DNA of 64,000 bases from Volvariella volvacea V23 (lineage: Eukaryota; Basidiomycota; Agaricomycetes; Agaricales; Pluteaceae), in assembly GCA_000349905.1 (NCBI GenBank), contig KB722736.1, positions 410,790 to 474,789 on the forward strand, written 5' to 3'. Below the pieces are notes generated by a model. The model saw nothing but the letters and a program-made list of their open reading frames with translations, was not told where the DNA came from and did no database searches. The position numbers and the translations under genes were made by a program. Positions 33,168 through 44,502 of the stretch are shown in pieces. How positions within the stretch are numbered: position 1 is the stretch's first letter; every line of letters begins with the position of its first letter.

Positions 33168-36100
33168 ATGTCGCTCTCTCCTGACACCGTTCATTTCGCA
33201 ACCTCCTTCGTCTCTGCCCTGACACCCTATCAGGGCATCACCGAGTTCTACAACAAGGACATCTGGTCCTACGTTCAGTTTGCTACAGCGTCAGCCCTCT
33301 TTGCGCTCTCGGATTCCCCGATCTTTGCCGGTATTCTTGGTCAAGTCCTTGTCGAGGCCCCAGCCATTATGGAAGACTCTTATCCTCAGTACATGAGTCT
33401 CTTCTGGACGCCCACCAATTCGACCTTTCCTACTCCGGTTTACGAACGACTTGAGGTCGCACAAGTTCCTAGCACGACCTTATTGTTAGCCGCCTTTCTC
33501 TGCTTTGGGCTCTTGTGCTCCTCGTTCACGGCCTTCCTCCTTTCGGTCTTCGACAGTCCCAAGCCCCAGTACCAAGAAAGAGGTCACTGTAAGTCAGCCC
33601 CATTCTTACCTACACAGCTTCGCCTTGTTCATTCCAGATTCACTGACGTTGTTTACTATAAGGTGCTTGTTACTTCTACGTCCACGTCACTCTGTCGCCG
33701 ACACCGTCAACACCACCCTCCTCCAGCCCGCCTGGTCGTCCAAATGATCGCGGCCAAGGCGGAGGTGGCGATGATTCCCCTCAAGTCGGCGTCGTCGTAG
33801 GTAGCAATCGTAGAAGAGACCCTGGTCGACTTCCTTCCTCTGGTGGTGGTGCACCTCCCCCTCCCCCTCCCCCTCCTCCTGGTGGCGTCGCTGAAGATGA
33901 TGATTCCCCCAACAGCAATGCAAACCGCCCACTCTCCCCTTCCGGTCTTTTCCTCATCGTCTATTGCCTCGCTGCTACCCTCCACATCCTCGCCTATTCC
34001 TCGGATACGGCCGAGTTACGACAGCGCGTCATCGAATGGCTCGGGGAAGTACGTTCGTACCTCTCTGAGTACTTGCACGACAAAGCCCAGAGGACTATCC
34101 TCGCCGCCACCAACAGTCTCGCCGTGGACAGCTCTTGGGCGATTTACCCGGAGAGAACGGGGGCTCAAGATACCAAGGAGTTGGTGGAGGTGTTGGATAG
34201 CCTCGTACCCCTCTGTATGGAGATGCAGAACGTGATCTCGAAGATTTCAGACCTCCGTCAACTTGCCATTGATCCCCCACCGCAAACTCTTCTGCTACCA
34301 GCAGCGCCGAATACCCAGCCAGCTCCGATGTTTGATCAGTCTATTTTTGAGGCGTTGTTGGCGAGGGCTTCGTTGACCTATAGTGGTATGAGGGCACAGT
34401 GGGTCAAATTGCAGCACGCCGTGGTGATCGTTTTTGGTGGGTTGGTCCTTGCACGGAGGCAATGGTTCCAAGATGAAGACCGGGGGTTGCGACTATTGGA
34501 GTATGTTCAGGAGCATAATGGGGCTATGCTCAATGACGGTCAAGAGGAGCGTCAAGGAGACCAAGATGACAGCATGGAAGAGGTTATGGAAAAGCCAAGT
34601 GAAGAAGAGCGTCAGGAAGGACATCAAGAGCAAGACAGCCAAATGCAGCAAGAACGAGGTCAAGAACAGAATGACCAAGATGACAAAACCGAGGATGAGG
34701 ACGAAGAACAGNNNNNNNNNNNNNNNNNNNNNNNNNNNNNNNNNNNNNNNNNNNNNNNNNNNNNNNNNNNNNNNNNNNNNNNNNNNNNNNNNNNNNNNNN
34801 NNNNNNNNNNNTTCTTTACCATCTTAGGCAGCCTACGCAACACCTGTGCAGCACCACTCTCGTCGATCAGAAGCTCGACCTCCGACTCGCTTCAAACCCC
34901 TCTCATGGGCTCTATTTATGATAGTGGCCATCAACAATTGGTCGAAGTCATAGATCAACATGCTCAAGGCTCAGCAAATGGCGTCAGGGTGCATTCTGCT
35001 TCTTGCCTTCATTACCCAGTGAGCCAGCCACCCGCATCCTCCCCAGAAACTCGGGAGGAGAATCAGGCAGGTGAAGTCGAGCAAGTCCGTCAAAGGGAGG
35101 GCCCTGTGGCAATGATCGCCAGTGACGTTGCAAATTCATCACCCCTCAACTCTGTGGGTGTTGATGACCTCTTCGTCACTGCGTCACCCTTCCAGGACGA
35201 CTTTAGCAAGAGAGCTCGCTCGCCTTTATTGAGCCATTCTCTTCTCCTTGGAGAACTGCGCAAGCATTATTCAAACACAGCGGCAGGCTCACCGTCGCTT
35301 TTGCTTGGTCCCAATGGATCGTACCAATCTATAGAATCACGACCCTCCACACCTGTCCGTAGGACAACCAATGATCAAGAACAAACTGACTACAACGAGC
35401 AAGACCATTTAGGTCCTGCAATTAATTTATTCACTCATCCCAGGGAGAGCACCATACGGGAAGAATCTTCCCCTATGGGCCTCTCACAATGGTTCGAACC
35501 GCTTCAGCAAGAGCCTATTGGACCTCGCAGAGGAGATGAGAAGAAAGCAAGGCCGAAAGTGTCGAACGTATGTACTTCTTGTACCACCATTGTGCTTCCG
35601 TTTCTTTACTGATCCCAATTTCACCCCGTTTAGCATAATCACCTTCAGTCCCCCAGGTCGTTGTCCACTGAAATATCTCCTATTATCATCGACATACCGA
35701 CTCGCAACGCCTTTCAACTGAAGGAACCCCTTGGCTTGGGAAAGAACAATCAACGAAGTCAATCAATACCTGTTCGTGAGCCTGGTCGAGGGGTACACTT
35801 GCAGCTGCTCTTGAAACGTCTGCACGAAAGTACGCGGCGGTCAACTCCTTCTGAAGTTGATGCCTTAGAACAGGTACAAGAATGTATCACTACTGGTGGA
35901 AGGAATGGAGTTGAAGAGTACAATTACCCATATCAGGTGCCAGTCAACACTCCAGATAGGACAGAGACTCAAGGTGATGGTATTATCGGGGCGAGTCGCC
36001 CGACCTCAACCCCAGCTAACACAAGTGGACAAGGTACGCTCCCGCTGCTTCAGTATCGATGATTATTCACGTTCATGGCGATGCAGATGAACCCGACGCC

Positions 36101-38719
36101 CAAGCTCCTAGCACCTCGCTCACTGTTACTAAAGAGCAGACCCAATCACTATCAGATCTCATGCGGATGGAAATTGATCGCAACTTACTTGGAGAAGGGA
36201 TCCCCGATCTCCCTTCAATGAATTCGGATATTTTTTCCCAACTCCAAAGTGAATCAGGTCAAATGAGCGACTATCAGCTCCCGTCTCAAACTCCAATCAC
36301 ATCACCTCGCATTTGGGCGCCCAAACCAGTTGTGTTCGCGCGACCACCCCCCTCTCCTGATGTAAGGTCCAGCCTCGCACCTTCTCCCGTTCCCATCCCG
36401 AGACTTTCGGACTCAGAACTTTCGTTCACGGAGTCTCCACTGGCATCTGGCAGCGAAGAAAGCGACTCTGATTCGTCCGACGCTGAAAGCCAAACTTCGT
36501 TGGGGGAGTTGGAGCGACTGCAGCGCTCGAAGCTCGACCGCGGACTAGGCTTAAAGCTCGAAACGAACTATGAGGAGCAAGCTGATCACCCATCAAAGCC
36601 GGTTGCTTGGACTATAAATAAATATGCTCGAAGGAGACGTAGTGGGAAGGGAGTCGATGATGAGAATGCCAAGTTGTCTGCCGCCAACCTTCAAGCACTC
36701 AACGATTTGAATTCTCACGATGGCCCTTTACCTCAGGAGAGAGGCGACCCCTCATTTTGGTCGATGTCTGTAAATGCGGATGCATCAGTCAATCAGGAAC
36801 GCGCTTTAGTGCTTTCAGCAAGACGTCCGCGAGGAGTTGTCGACTGGGCACAAATTCGGAATCAGGAGAGGTTGGGAAATGAAGAAAAACTCGACCTTGG
36901 TTCTCCGGCAGCCAAAGTCCTGCCCCTCTGCATTAAAGCCGCAGAACCCGAGGTAGCGTCACGGCCAAAGGTCTCGGATCCCAATTGGTCTACGGAGTCC
37001 AACCCCAATTTGTCACTCGAGTTGCAAGTCTATCAACCCAAGGATACTCCAAGACTTCCTACCATCTTGCCCACGGAGATGGACGAGAGCTTTGATCTTG
37101 AAGATGTGACCAAAAGCTTGGAGAAAAAGGTGCAGGACCCCGGATCCATTATGAATATTAACCTCGGTCTGGAGTTGAAGGAATATGGGATGTCAACGGA
37201 CAAGGAAGATGAGGTTATAGCTCCAAAGAAATTACCCACAATTCGCCAGCAATCATATCAAGAGAAAGCCAGAAGGTTATTTGATGTAGCCCTAAGCGAG
37301 ATCGAGCGACCCGAAGATAAGAAATCTAGCATCAACAGCCCCAAGGAAAAGAGGAAGACCAAAGAAATCGACCATGCCAACTCCCACAATTTGGACGAGC
37401 CAACTTTATCCAGTCGAGAACGTCCTATTCCCCCGACATTGGCTTCATCCTCTATCCATGTTCGCGATACCTTATCAAAAGAGTCACCCAACATCCGCCA
37501 ATCAGTTGAGGTTGATTCCGTAGATCAGGTTTGCGATAGCGAGGATTCCTTCCCCCTTCCCACTGGGCGCTTCGGATCACTGGACCATCGTCCAACACCT
37601 CCAGGAAAGGGTCATACAGTGACTAATAAACCCAGGCTCGATTTTTCAGAGAAAGAAAATATAGACTGGTTGAAGGAGTTACGGCCTCTCAAGACGGTTC
37701 ACGTGGACTCATCTGGCAAGGGAGGTATCAAGCTTGTATCCAACTGTGACACACCCAAGAGGCCCCGATCCTATCCAAAGACTGGAACACCCATTGACAA
37801 GAAGATTTTGTCCAAGGAGTATCGCATGAAATTGGAAGAGGACTCGTTACCCGAGGTGAGGGTCCAGCAATCGCCAAAAACGAAGGTTAGGAGTCCGCCT
37901 AGATCCCCAAGATCGCCCAAGAGAAAGCTATCGGAGTTTAGGCTCTCGACTGAGACAACCAGGCAATTGGAAGAGCTCCTCTCCGCAGAGACTCTTGAGA
38001 AATGGAGAAGCATGCGAATGGAGAACGCAAGATCGGAATCCCCTTCCACCCCAGTCAATGTCAAACCGACAGTTGGTTCCTACTTGAGCAAAGACAAGTT
38101 GAATGTGCCAGTCGCAAGGGCTCCAGTTATCCAAATTACACCCGGGACTCCAGCGGAAGTTGGTGGAATTGTAGAACGTCCTTTGGATGAGTCCTTATTA
38201 CACGGAGGGTGGTCTAGTCAAGAGGAATCCTCACCAAGAAAGTCAAAGCACAAATCCCGTTCTCGTTCCCGCAAGGAGCCTCTGTCTACATCTATTGGAT
38301 TACGCCCAGCCAACACAAGGACGGAGTCTTTATTGGCCAATCGAGAGTCCTCGTCAACAGAATCTCTTTCGGCGATACCGCGTATTCCAATTCCAAGACT
38401 TGAATTCAAGAGACGCTCTAAGGAAGCACTGCCCAGCACACAGACCAAGACTTCGCCCAAATTGGCTTCTCCACCTCGGCGCCCATTCACAAGAATTGCA
38501 ACTGCAGTCAATCGAAGCAGTAGATCACTCTCTCCCACCGAACGGGAACGAGCACCCCGTTCAAGCGGAATTTCTTCGCGAACTTCTGACAATCAAGGGC
38601 CAAGTATACGCACATCTACCCGCGACAAGTCCGAGAACAAGCCTCAAGTACCCCCTCCCACTTATTCGACAAGAACAAGATCAGCGACCCTCGCATCAAC
38701 TAGCAGAAGAAGACTATAG
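33168..38719 (+). CDS. Large hypothetical membrane protein with long disordered tail, interrupted by assembly gap
   Basis: The model has exons 33168-33598, 33663-34711, gap, 34812-35567, 35649-36033 and 36087-38719; all introns visible keep frame. More than 1,700 residues. The N-terminal part has two hydrophobic segments likely to span membranes (LLLAAFLCFGLLCSSFTAFL and GLFLIVYCLAATLHILAY) separated by a Gly/Pro-rich loop with nine consecutive prolines. A helical region follows, then a Gln/Glu-rich stretch running into the gap. After the gap the protein is low-complexity, rich in Ser, Pro, Arg and Lys, with many SP and RSP sites. Reading frame differs across the gap, so the true gap length is not 100 bases. 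That both sides belong to one gene is inferred from strand, spacing and lack of start or stop signals. I recognise no domain; function unknown. Confidence 0.6.
34712..34811. other. Assembly gap (100 N)
   Basis: Exactly 100 Ns, a conventional placeholder for a gap of unknown size. The left flank is a repetitive GAA/CAA-rich coding stretch, which probably caused the assembly break. Confidence 0.98.
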
Positions 38720-39461
38720 CAAGACAAGAATATCGGACAATGCATGCACAAGAATGGTTTCGGTTTCGGTTTCGGTTCAGCCTTTCTTTTATTTTCCTCT
38801 AGTTCATTTCCGTCTCCCGATGAAATGGTCTCAAGGCCACCAAAAAAAGGAGAAAACTCGAAGGCAAAAAAAAGGATAAAAAAAATTAACCCAAAAAAAT
38901 TGGATAGGTTTTGGTTCTGGTTTTGGTTCTGGTTCTGGCCCGGTTTCATGTTTCTTTCTCTTAAAACCTTGGTTTTTGTATTCTCTTTTTTTTCTTTGCG
39001 GAGTCTTTTGTGATTTGGTCCGGAATTATCAATTCAATTACTTTTTTTCCTCACCCTATATTGAAAGGAATCAGTAGACGCTTGCTATGGCAAACTTCTC
39101 CTGACAACACTATCCAAAGACTTTTTCAATAGCTCCATTGTGCTTGAAGATAAGTCATGATACAAAGTTACTGAGACGGGCGTTTGCATATGGAGTCTGG
39201 ATACCCCTTTGCTTAAGCAAAATGCGTAGAATCGCCTTCAGGACCTCAGCATATTGAAACGATTCAAGTCTTCCGGTCGAGGTATGTTGTTATCCGATCG
39301 CTGGGTAGCTTATCACAGGAACACAGAAGAGACCATGCACACCAAGACTCCTAATGATACAACTACAATCTCTGCGATGATAATGCAGATTATATATTCT
39401 TTTGGATCGCAGGGTAATGCCTCTCATCATGCCTCCGCTCGAATGCACGAAGCCCGTAGCA
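38720..39461. other. Intergenic between convergent genes, with simple repeats
   Basis: It contains (GGTTTC)n near 38758-38778 and (GGTTCT/GGTTTT)n near 38908-38938, and T-rich runs around 38980 and 39043 that would suit 3' ends. No gene supported. Confidence 0.5.
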
Positions 39462-40976
39462 TTATGATTCACGCTCCTCTTTCAACTTCCAAACCTCAAA
39501 TCCGCCCTCACCTCCAACAGCGACGACCCCATTTCTCCACTCAACACTAAGAACCTTTTTCACATCACCAGCTCCTTGTCCAGTCCATACCTTCATACTC
39601 GAAACTGAACTCTTCGTACTCCTAAGATCCCAGACACGAACAATGCCATCGTAAGCCCCTGTTACGACCTGATGTATTGATTTTGGGTTCGTGCTGACAC
39701 ATGACGGAGTGGAAGGATGGAGGAAAGAAGCCAAGGTCTTTGTAGATGATGACTGGAGATCGAATAATGATAGTGTGCGATCCGTGGAAGTGGCCAGCAC
39801 GGCGTTGGTGTTTGCAGATGGATGAGATGGTAGAGCTAAGTCTAGGAAGGGCTTTTCTGAGGCACTCTTTAAAGCAGGTTTAGCTCAGTTGAGGGGGCGA
39901 GAGAATGAGAGGTTCCGTACCAAAGTATGGAGGCATACCCCGCTCTCAATGTCCCAAGTCCGTATCGTTGAATCAAATCCACAACTAACTGCCTTTTTAC
40001 CATCCCCACCCTCTAGGCTAGAATTACTATCACAGAAAGACACCTTTGAGACCCGAGCAATATGTGATTTGAAGACCGAAAGTGGTGCTTTCGACTTGGG
40101 TTTGTCCGAACTCTTGTCCCCGTCGACTTTGCGTCGCTTTCTTCTCTCCCCCACGGTTGTATCAGGTTGTTCGACTTCGTCGGTGGAGGGTATAGATGTA
40201 TCCCATAGGCCAATTAGCATATCCCAGGAAGAGGTTAGGAGGCGAGTCCCAGAGGGGTTAGAGACAACGGATGACACTGGACTTGTATGAAGCTGTAAGG
40301 AAGCGAGTGTCTTAAAGCGTTGATTTTTTGGGGTCGAGTCGTCCAGGTCAAGACGAGCAAGGCGAGCAGTCAGGTCATGGGATGCAGTAGCAACGAGAAT
40401 GTGTTCATCGTTGGACGATTGAGGAACGACAGTAGCAAACGTTATAGGTGCGTCGTGTATTGAGCTTGATGTGACAAGGTTTTTGGAATAATCGAATACA
40501 CGGAGATGTCCGTCATATGAAGCCGTCAGGAAGTGACTATAAGCAGGCACAACTTCAGACGGACATCGTTCCCGGAGCAGATAAGACTTACTTCCTTAGT
40601 GATCCTGTCACACTCGATACCCAATCTTCATGAGGAATTTCTGTCATCTTTTCAGGTGGCATAACCGACTCGAAATATTCGAGCTCCAGGGTCTCTTCCT
40701 AATTGCAATCGGCCCGTGAGCGGAAGAGCCTCAGAGGTAACAGTCACATACTTCGCCAACCCCATGCTCTGAGCACCACTCCTCAAGACTCGTTCGCAAA
40801 ATTTCGCCCCGGATCACGAAGTCGAATGGGACGGGATTAGCAAGAGACAAGGCCTTGTTAATTAGTTGTGACAATTGATATCGACGCCATGTCGCAGGTA
40901 TCATGTACTTTTGGGAGGGCAAGACATAAGGTGTTTGCGTGTAGAAAGTAACTGGTTGGCTTCTTGGAGTAGTCAT
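39462..40976 (-). CDS. YTM1: Ribosome biogenesis WD40 protein YTM1 (WDR12)
   Basis: Four exons, 40752-40976, 40592-40698, 39921-40536 and 39462-39866, give 450 residues, the usual YTM1 length. The ATG at 40976 begins MTTPRSQPVTFYTQT; an upstream in-frame GTG is not used. The N-terminal NLE/UBL domain includes FDFVIRGEILRTSLEEW, which in the family binds the MIDAS domain of the Rea1 AAA ATPase. WD repeats follow with blades ending LRVFDYSKNL, LIGLWDTS, IRTWDIESG, LSLFDLQSS, VRVWDLRS and FEVWKLKEE. A basic KRRKVDG stretch in a loop may be a nuclear signal. YTM1, ERB1 and NOP7 form the PeBoW complex needed for 60S pre-ribosome maturation in the nucleolus. Confidence 0.93.
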
Positions 40977-41056
40977 CGTTGCCGTATTGCCCACATACAG
41001 CTCGTCGACGACGGCGGTAACAAAAATTCAGAAGCTTATGATAAATACATACAAAT

Positions 41057-41094
41057 ACAAATCCGGGTTTTGTACAGGCAAAACCCGGATTTGT
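41057..41094. repeat. Perfect 15-bp inverted repeat with 8-nt loop
   Basis: Arms ACAAATCCGGGTTTT (41057-41071) and AAAACCCGGATTTGT (41080-41094) enclose GTACAGGC. It sits 80 bp upstream of the YTM1 start codon and about 100 bp beyond the end of the F-box pseudogene, so it would lie in the YTM1 5' UTR or promoter. A stem-loop in RNA or a binding site for a dimeric protein are both possible. Confidence 0.85.
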
Positions 41095-41197
41095 GTTTTA
41101 ACCGAACCGAACACTAAATATATTGAGCGGTAGAGGTGGTGACGGCGAAGACCTTACAACAAGTAGAGGCGCAACGCAAAAAAAGGAAGACAAAGTA

Positions 41198-42855
41198 TTA
41201 GGTTGTAATCGTAACCGTCCGGAAGTTCCTCAAATCATAAGACTCATCGGAACAAGTAACGATATCCCCAATTGATTGCATCTGTTTCGGCAAGGATTCC
41301 CATTCTCCGTGCTCAATTCCTTCGTACTTGAGAGTAATACTCTCCAAAGGTCGATCACAGTCACTGCGGTGAGCAAGAAACTTCCGTAACGCCTGTTGAC
41401 TGATGCATGCATTGTCCTGCAGGCTCCATTCAAGGAGACGAACCAGCACGGTACGAAGCGCAGGAAAGAAGGATGCGGCAAATTCTTGGCAAGACGGGCA
41501 AGCTCGCAGTGGATCAGATCTGCGGGGTTTTTGAGATTGACTAGAGCCCCGGTTGAAGCGCCTTTCCATAAAGGACTGATTGCATTGACAATTTGGAATG
41601 GATCCAAGTAAAGCCCTAAAGTCCGCAGGCCCAATCGTCACTTCTGCAACTGGGGACGAGACGAGTCTCGGGGGTAGGCAGCTGAATAGATCATCTTTTG
41701 TGAAAAAATTGTCCAGCACGGTACAGAGTTCGAGATGTACCATCTTGTCGAAAGGGAGTTCAAGATATGGTGTAAGAGCAGCTCGGCTATCGTTAGTTCT
41801 TGATTTTAGAATACTTATTGCAGGCTTATCATTACGGTGAGTAGGATTCAAATGAAGATCGATGTCTGACGCATAGCGAAGGATGGAGATATGAGTGAGG
41901 CTACCTTGATTGCGAATGAAAGTGCTCGACCAGAGTTTTGCTAGTGCCCTGCTCCTTAATGATGTGTCTGCAGATGCAGTTGATTCAGCGGAGGTTCTCA
42001 TTTTGAACTGCTTGAGAGAAGGGCAACTCATATCAATGACAAATGAGAGGCACTCTTTCTCCGTCCCAAGGATTTCCAGGCTTGCAAGAGATGGGAATGA
42101 AAGATGAGAAGAAGGAACAATGGAGCTTGGGCCTGCCGTGAAAGCCAAAGTCGAGATCGATAGCCCGAGTTGTAGGTGAACAAGTTTTGTCAGTGCGGAT
42201 AATGTGTTTATACGGTCATTGTAGTCGAAACCAGAAGGCAGGTCCTCTGAATTGACAGAGGTGGAGTGAAGTGAGCGATTTAAAGAGAAGGTTCGTGTTG
42301 AGATATGAACCATAGATCGCCAGAGAATACAAGCGAACTTTTGGCTTCCATTGCCTATACAATTCGCTGGAACAGTGGACTATCTCCGGCTCTCGTAATG
42401 CGGGCATCGAGTTGATGGCCAGATTGATAGGCAGCTCCTGGCAGAAACTCAGCTTGCTAAATGCGACTTATCGAACCTGGGAGATGTGGCATAAAGGTTT
42501 GGGAATAGCTGAACTTCAAAGAGGATTCAAAGACGATCTCAAGAGGAGAGGCGCATGAACGATGAAGGAACTCGACAGCACACTGTGCCGGCATTGTGGG
42601 GCATCTAATTGAAGTCCACAACAACGGGTATTCCAGCGCAATGGTGCGCCAATGGTCGCAAACATGAGTTAATTTCAGCCACCGTTTCACGGAAAATAGG
42701 CTGTCCCGATACTCGATGACGACGCGCATGAATACCTCCGCAGGCAAGCGCATAACTGGAGAGAGGTAGTTTCTGTAGACACGGCGTTCGACGATTTGAG
42801 CCTCCATCCGAGCTATGACCTCGTCAATCATGGCCTGCGTCAACTCAGCGATCAT
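41198..42855 (-). pseudogene. F-box family gene with two apparent frameshifts
   Basis: The protein can be followed through three reading frames. The first (42855 down to about 42460) has the F-box: LSPVMRLPAEVFMRVVIEY and THVCDHWRTIALEYPLLWTS. Likeness to the family then moves to another frame near 42465 (SKLSFCQELPINL through KVRLYSLAI) and again near 42250 (SEDLPSGFDYNDRINTLSALTKL), continuing to 41198. The second junction lies inside a segment that is uninterrupted in the paralogue at 53.4 kb, so introns are unlikely. The C-terminal signature is present: CQCNQSFMERRF, CPSCQEFAASFFPALR, LRKFLAHRSDCDRPLE. Either a young pseudogene or two sequencing indels; I favour decay because the two other nearby copies are also broken. 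Confidence 0.7.
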
Positions 42856-43429
42856 TATTTCGGCTGTCCTGGGTAGAAATATCAGCAGTAGTGGATTCGA
42901 GCACGATGCGACTAACCGTGGACTTGTTGAACGAGGGAGATAGAGAGAGATTCTTGCGGATGGGCTGGTTTTGAATCTTGGAAGGGTGCTTATTCAGCCC
43001 GAGAGGCACACGCGTACCTATGGATTGACTTCTGTTCGGCTGGCACTAATTTCCAGAAGGTCACGATGAAAGCACAATGCAAGTTTTACCAGCCTAGCGG
43101 GTTAGCTTATGCAGGTGGGTCTGGTTGAGACTAGACCACTTTGAGGTCACTCGTCATAGGTGTTCCGGAAATGACTGACCCGTGGTCGGGGAATTATATG
43201 TCATCAATCCTTGTCAAATGGCTGAATTTCCAGCAATAAATTGCGAATCCTGAGGACAGAAGACCAGATCCAGACCACCAGTGAGTCATGATAAGTTGGT
43301 TGCAACCCCAGACACTATGGGCATTTTTCAAAGCCCTCCCCAGAGATACTTTTGAGTATCAAGGGCTATCGATTAATTGACGGATTCAGAAAATGCACAT
43401 GGTGAGAATTAGCGGCGTGATAGTTGGTA
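42856..43429. other. Intergenic
   Basis: Upstream of the F-box pseudogene, probably including its remaining 5' exon and promoter. No convincing frame. Confidence 0.35.
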
Positions 43430-43860
43430 CCCTCACCGTTGACAAATTGACGAACATATGAAATGCAGATCCTAGCGCCGATATCGGCAAATTGACCACG
43501 AGAAGATCCTAGTCAGAAAGTTAGCAGCACATCAAAGTGAAAGCCTTCGATCTTTGTTGCTATGATGATAAATTGACAAAAATCCCATTGGGAGAAGTGG
43601 GTTGATAATGAGAAGTGGATGAGCCTAAGAGGGGAACGCGGCGAGTCAGCAAGAACCGAGCAGTGAGCGGAGAATTACCTACACATATTCTGTTCTGCGG
43701 AAACCCATTCACCGCCTCATCTCAAAATAGTAAATAGGATGCCTCAGGCATCTCACTCTATACCACCGTAAACGCCGTCAGTCTCGCTTCAGAACGCGAT
43801 TCAATCAATCTGGACATACCAAGAAAAAATGCCTTCATTTTATGACGCTCCCTCCGTCGT
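43430..43860 (-). pseudogene. Decayed copy of the 3' end of the GH47 mannosidase gene
   Basis: This stretch aligns with about 44340-44850 of the neighbouring mannosidase gene. Shared blocks include GAAGTGGATGAGCCT (43614 and 44544), GTGAGCGG..ATTACCT with the following ATTCT, AAAATAG.AAATA with CTCACTCTA, and CCAAGAA near 43825. It covers the last three exons with their introns. The copy has many substitutions: the stop region is altered and the exon for ETLKYFYLLFSD reads through a stop. It is an old partial tandem duplication with no coding capacity. Confidence 0.65.
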
Positions 43861-44502
43861 CCGCGCTGAGCTACGCAAATGCTTCAACTGTACAATCCAG
43901 ATCAGACTTCCCCAAGATTACACGATCTTGCTCAAGGGCATGCGTTGCCAGTGGTTTGGGGGCAGTCATGGGTGGCAGTGGCGCAGAGCGAGGTAGCTTG
44001 CATTGGGAACGATATCGTTCAGTAAACGCATCGAAAGCCAATAGGGCTGCTACCATTGCTGTGACTATGTAGGTCCGGGTTTACACCGCGATGCTCACGG
44101 GACTAGCACCAAGACCAAGCGGTCACATTTGCTGCTTAGGCACTATTTGTGGCGTAACGGTGCGACTGAATTGCTCGTCACGTTCTCAGTGCCGGTGCAC
44201 ATCATCAGCTCAGGAGATTGCGAAAACCAAGAGCGGAGGATCGAAGCTATAGCTGCTGGGGGTACCGGTGCAAGGATAGACACCCTGCCTCCAATATAAA
44301 TGCACGACAAACGCACGAACACACTCAGAAATTGCAACTTGAGATTACCAAAACACACGAAATGCAGATGCACACGCCAACATCGACACATTGACGAAAC
44401 TACCTTGATACACTAGTCCGAAAGCTAAATCCTAGGCCAAACGCAACAAAAGTGACGACCTTTGACTTTTGTTGTTGCAAAGATGCGTGCATGATGCGAT
44501 AA
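43861..44502. other. Intergenic beyond the mannosidase 3' end
   Basis: About 640 bp. A short open frame on each strand near 43870-44060 has no likeness to the neighbouring genes. May hold further, more decayed parts of the duplication. Confidence 0.35.

Noticed and set aside
38757..39013. Phe/Gly-rich frames between the large membrane gene and YTM1
   Set aside because: Products of GGTTTC and GGTTCT simple repeats in a convergent intergenic region.
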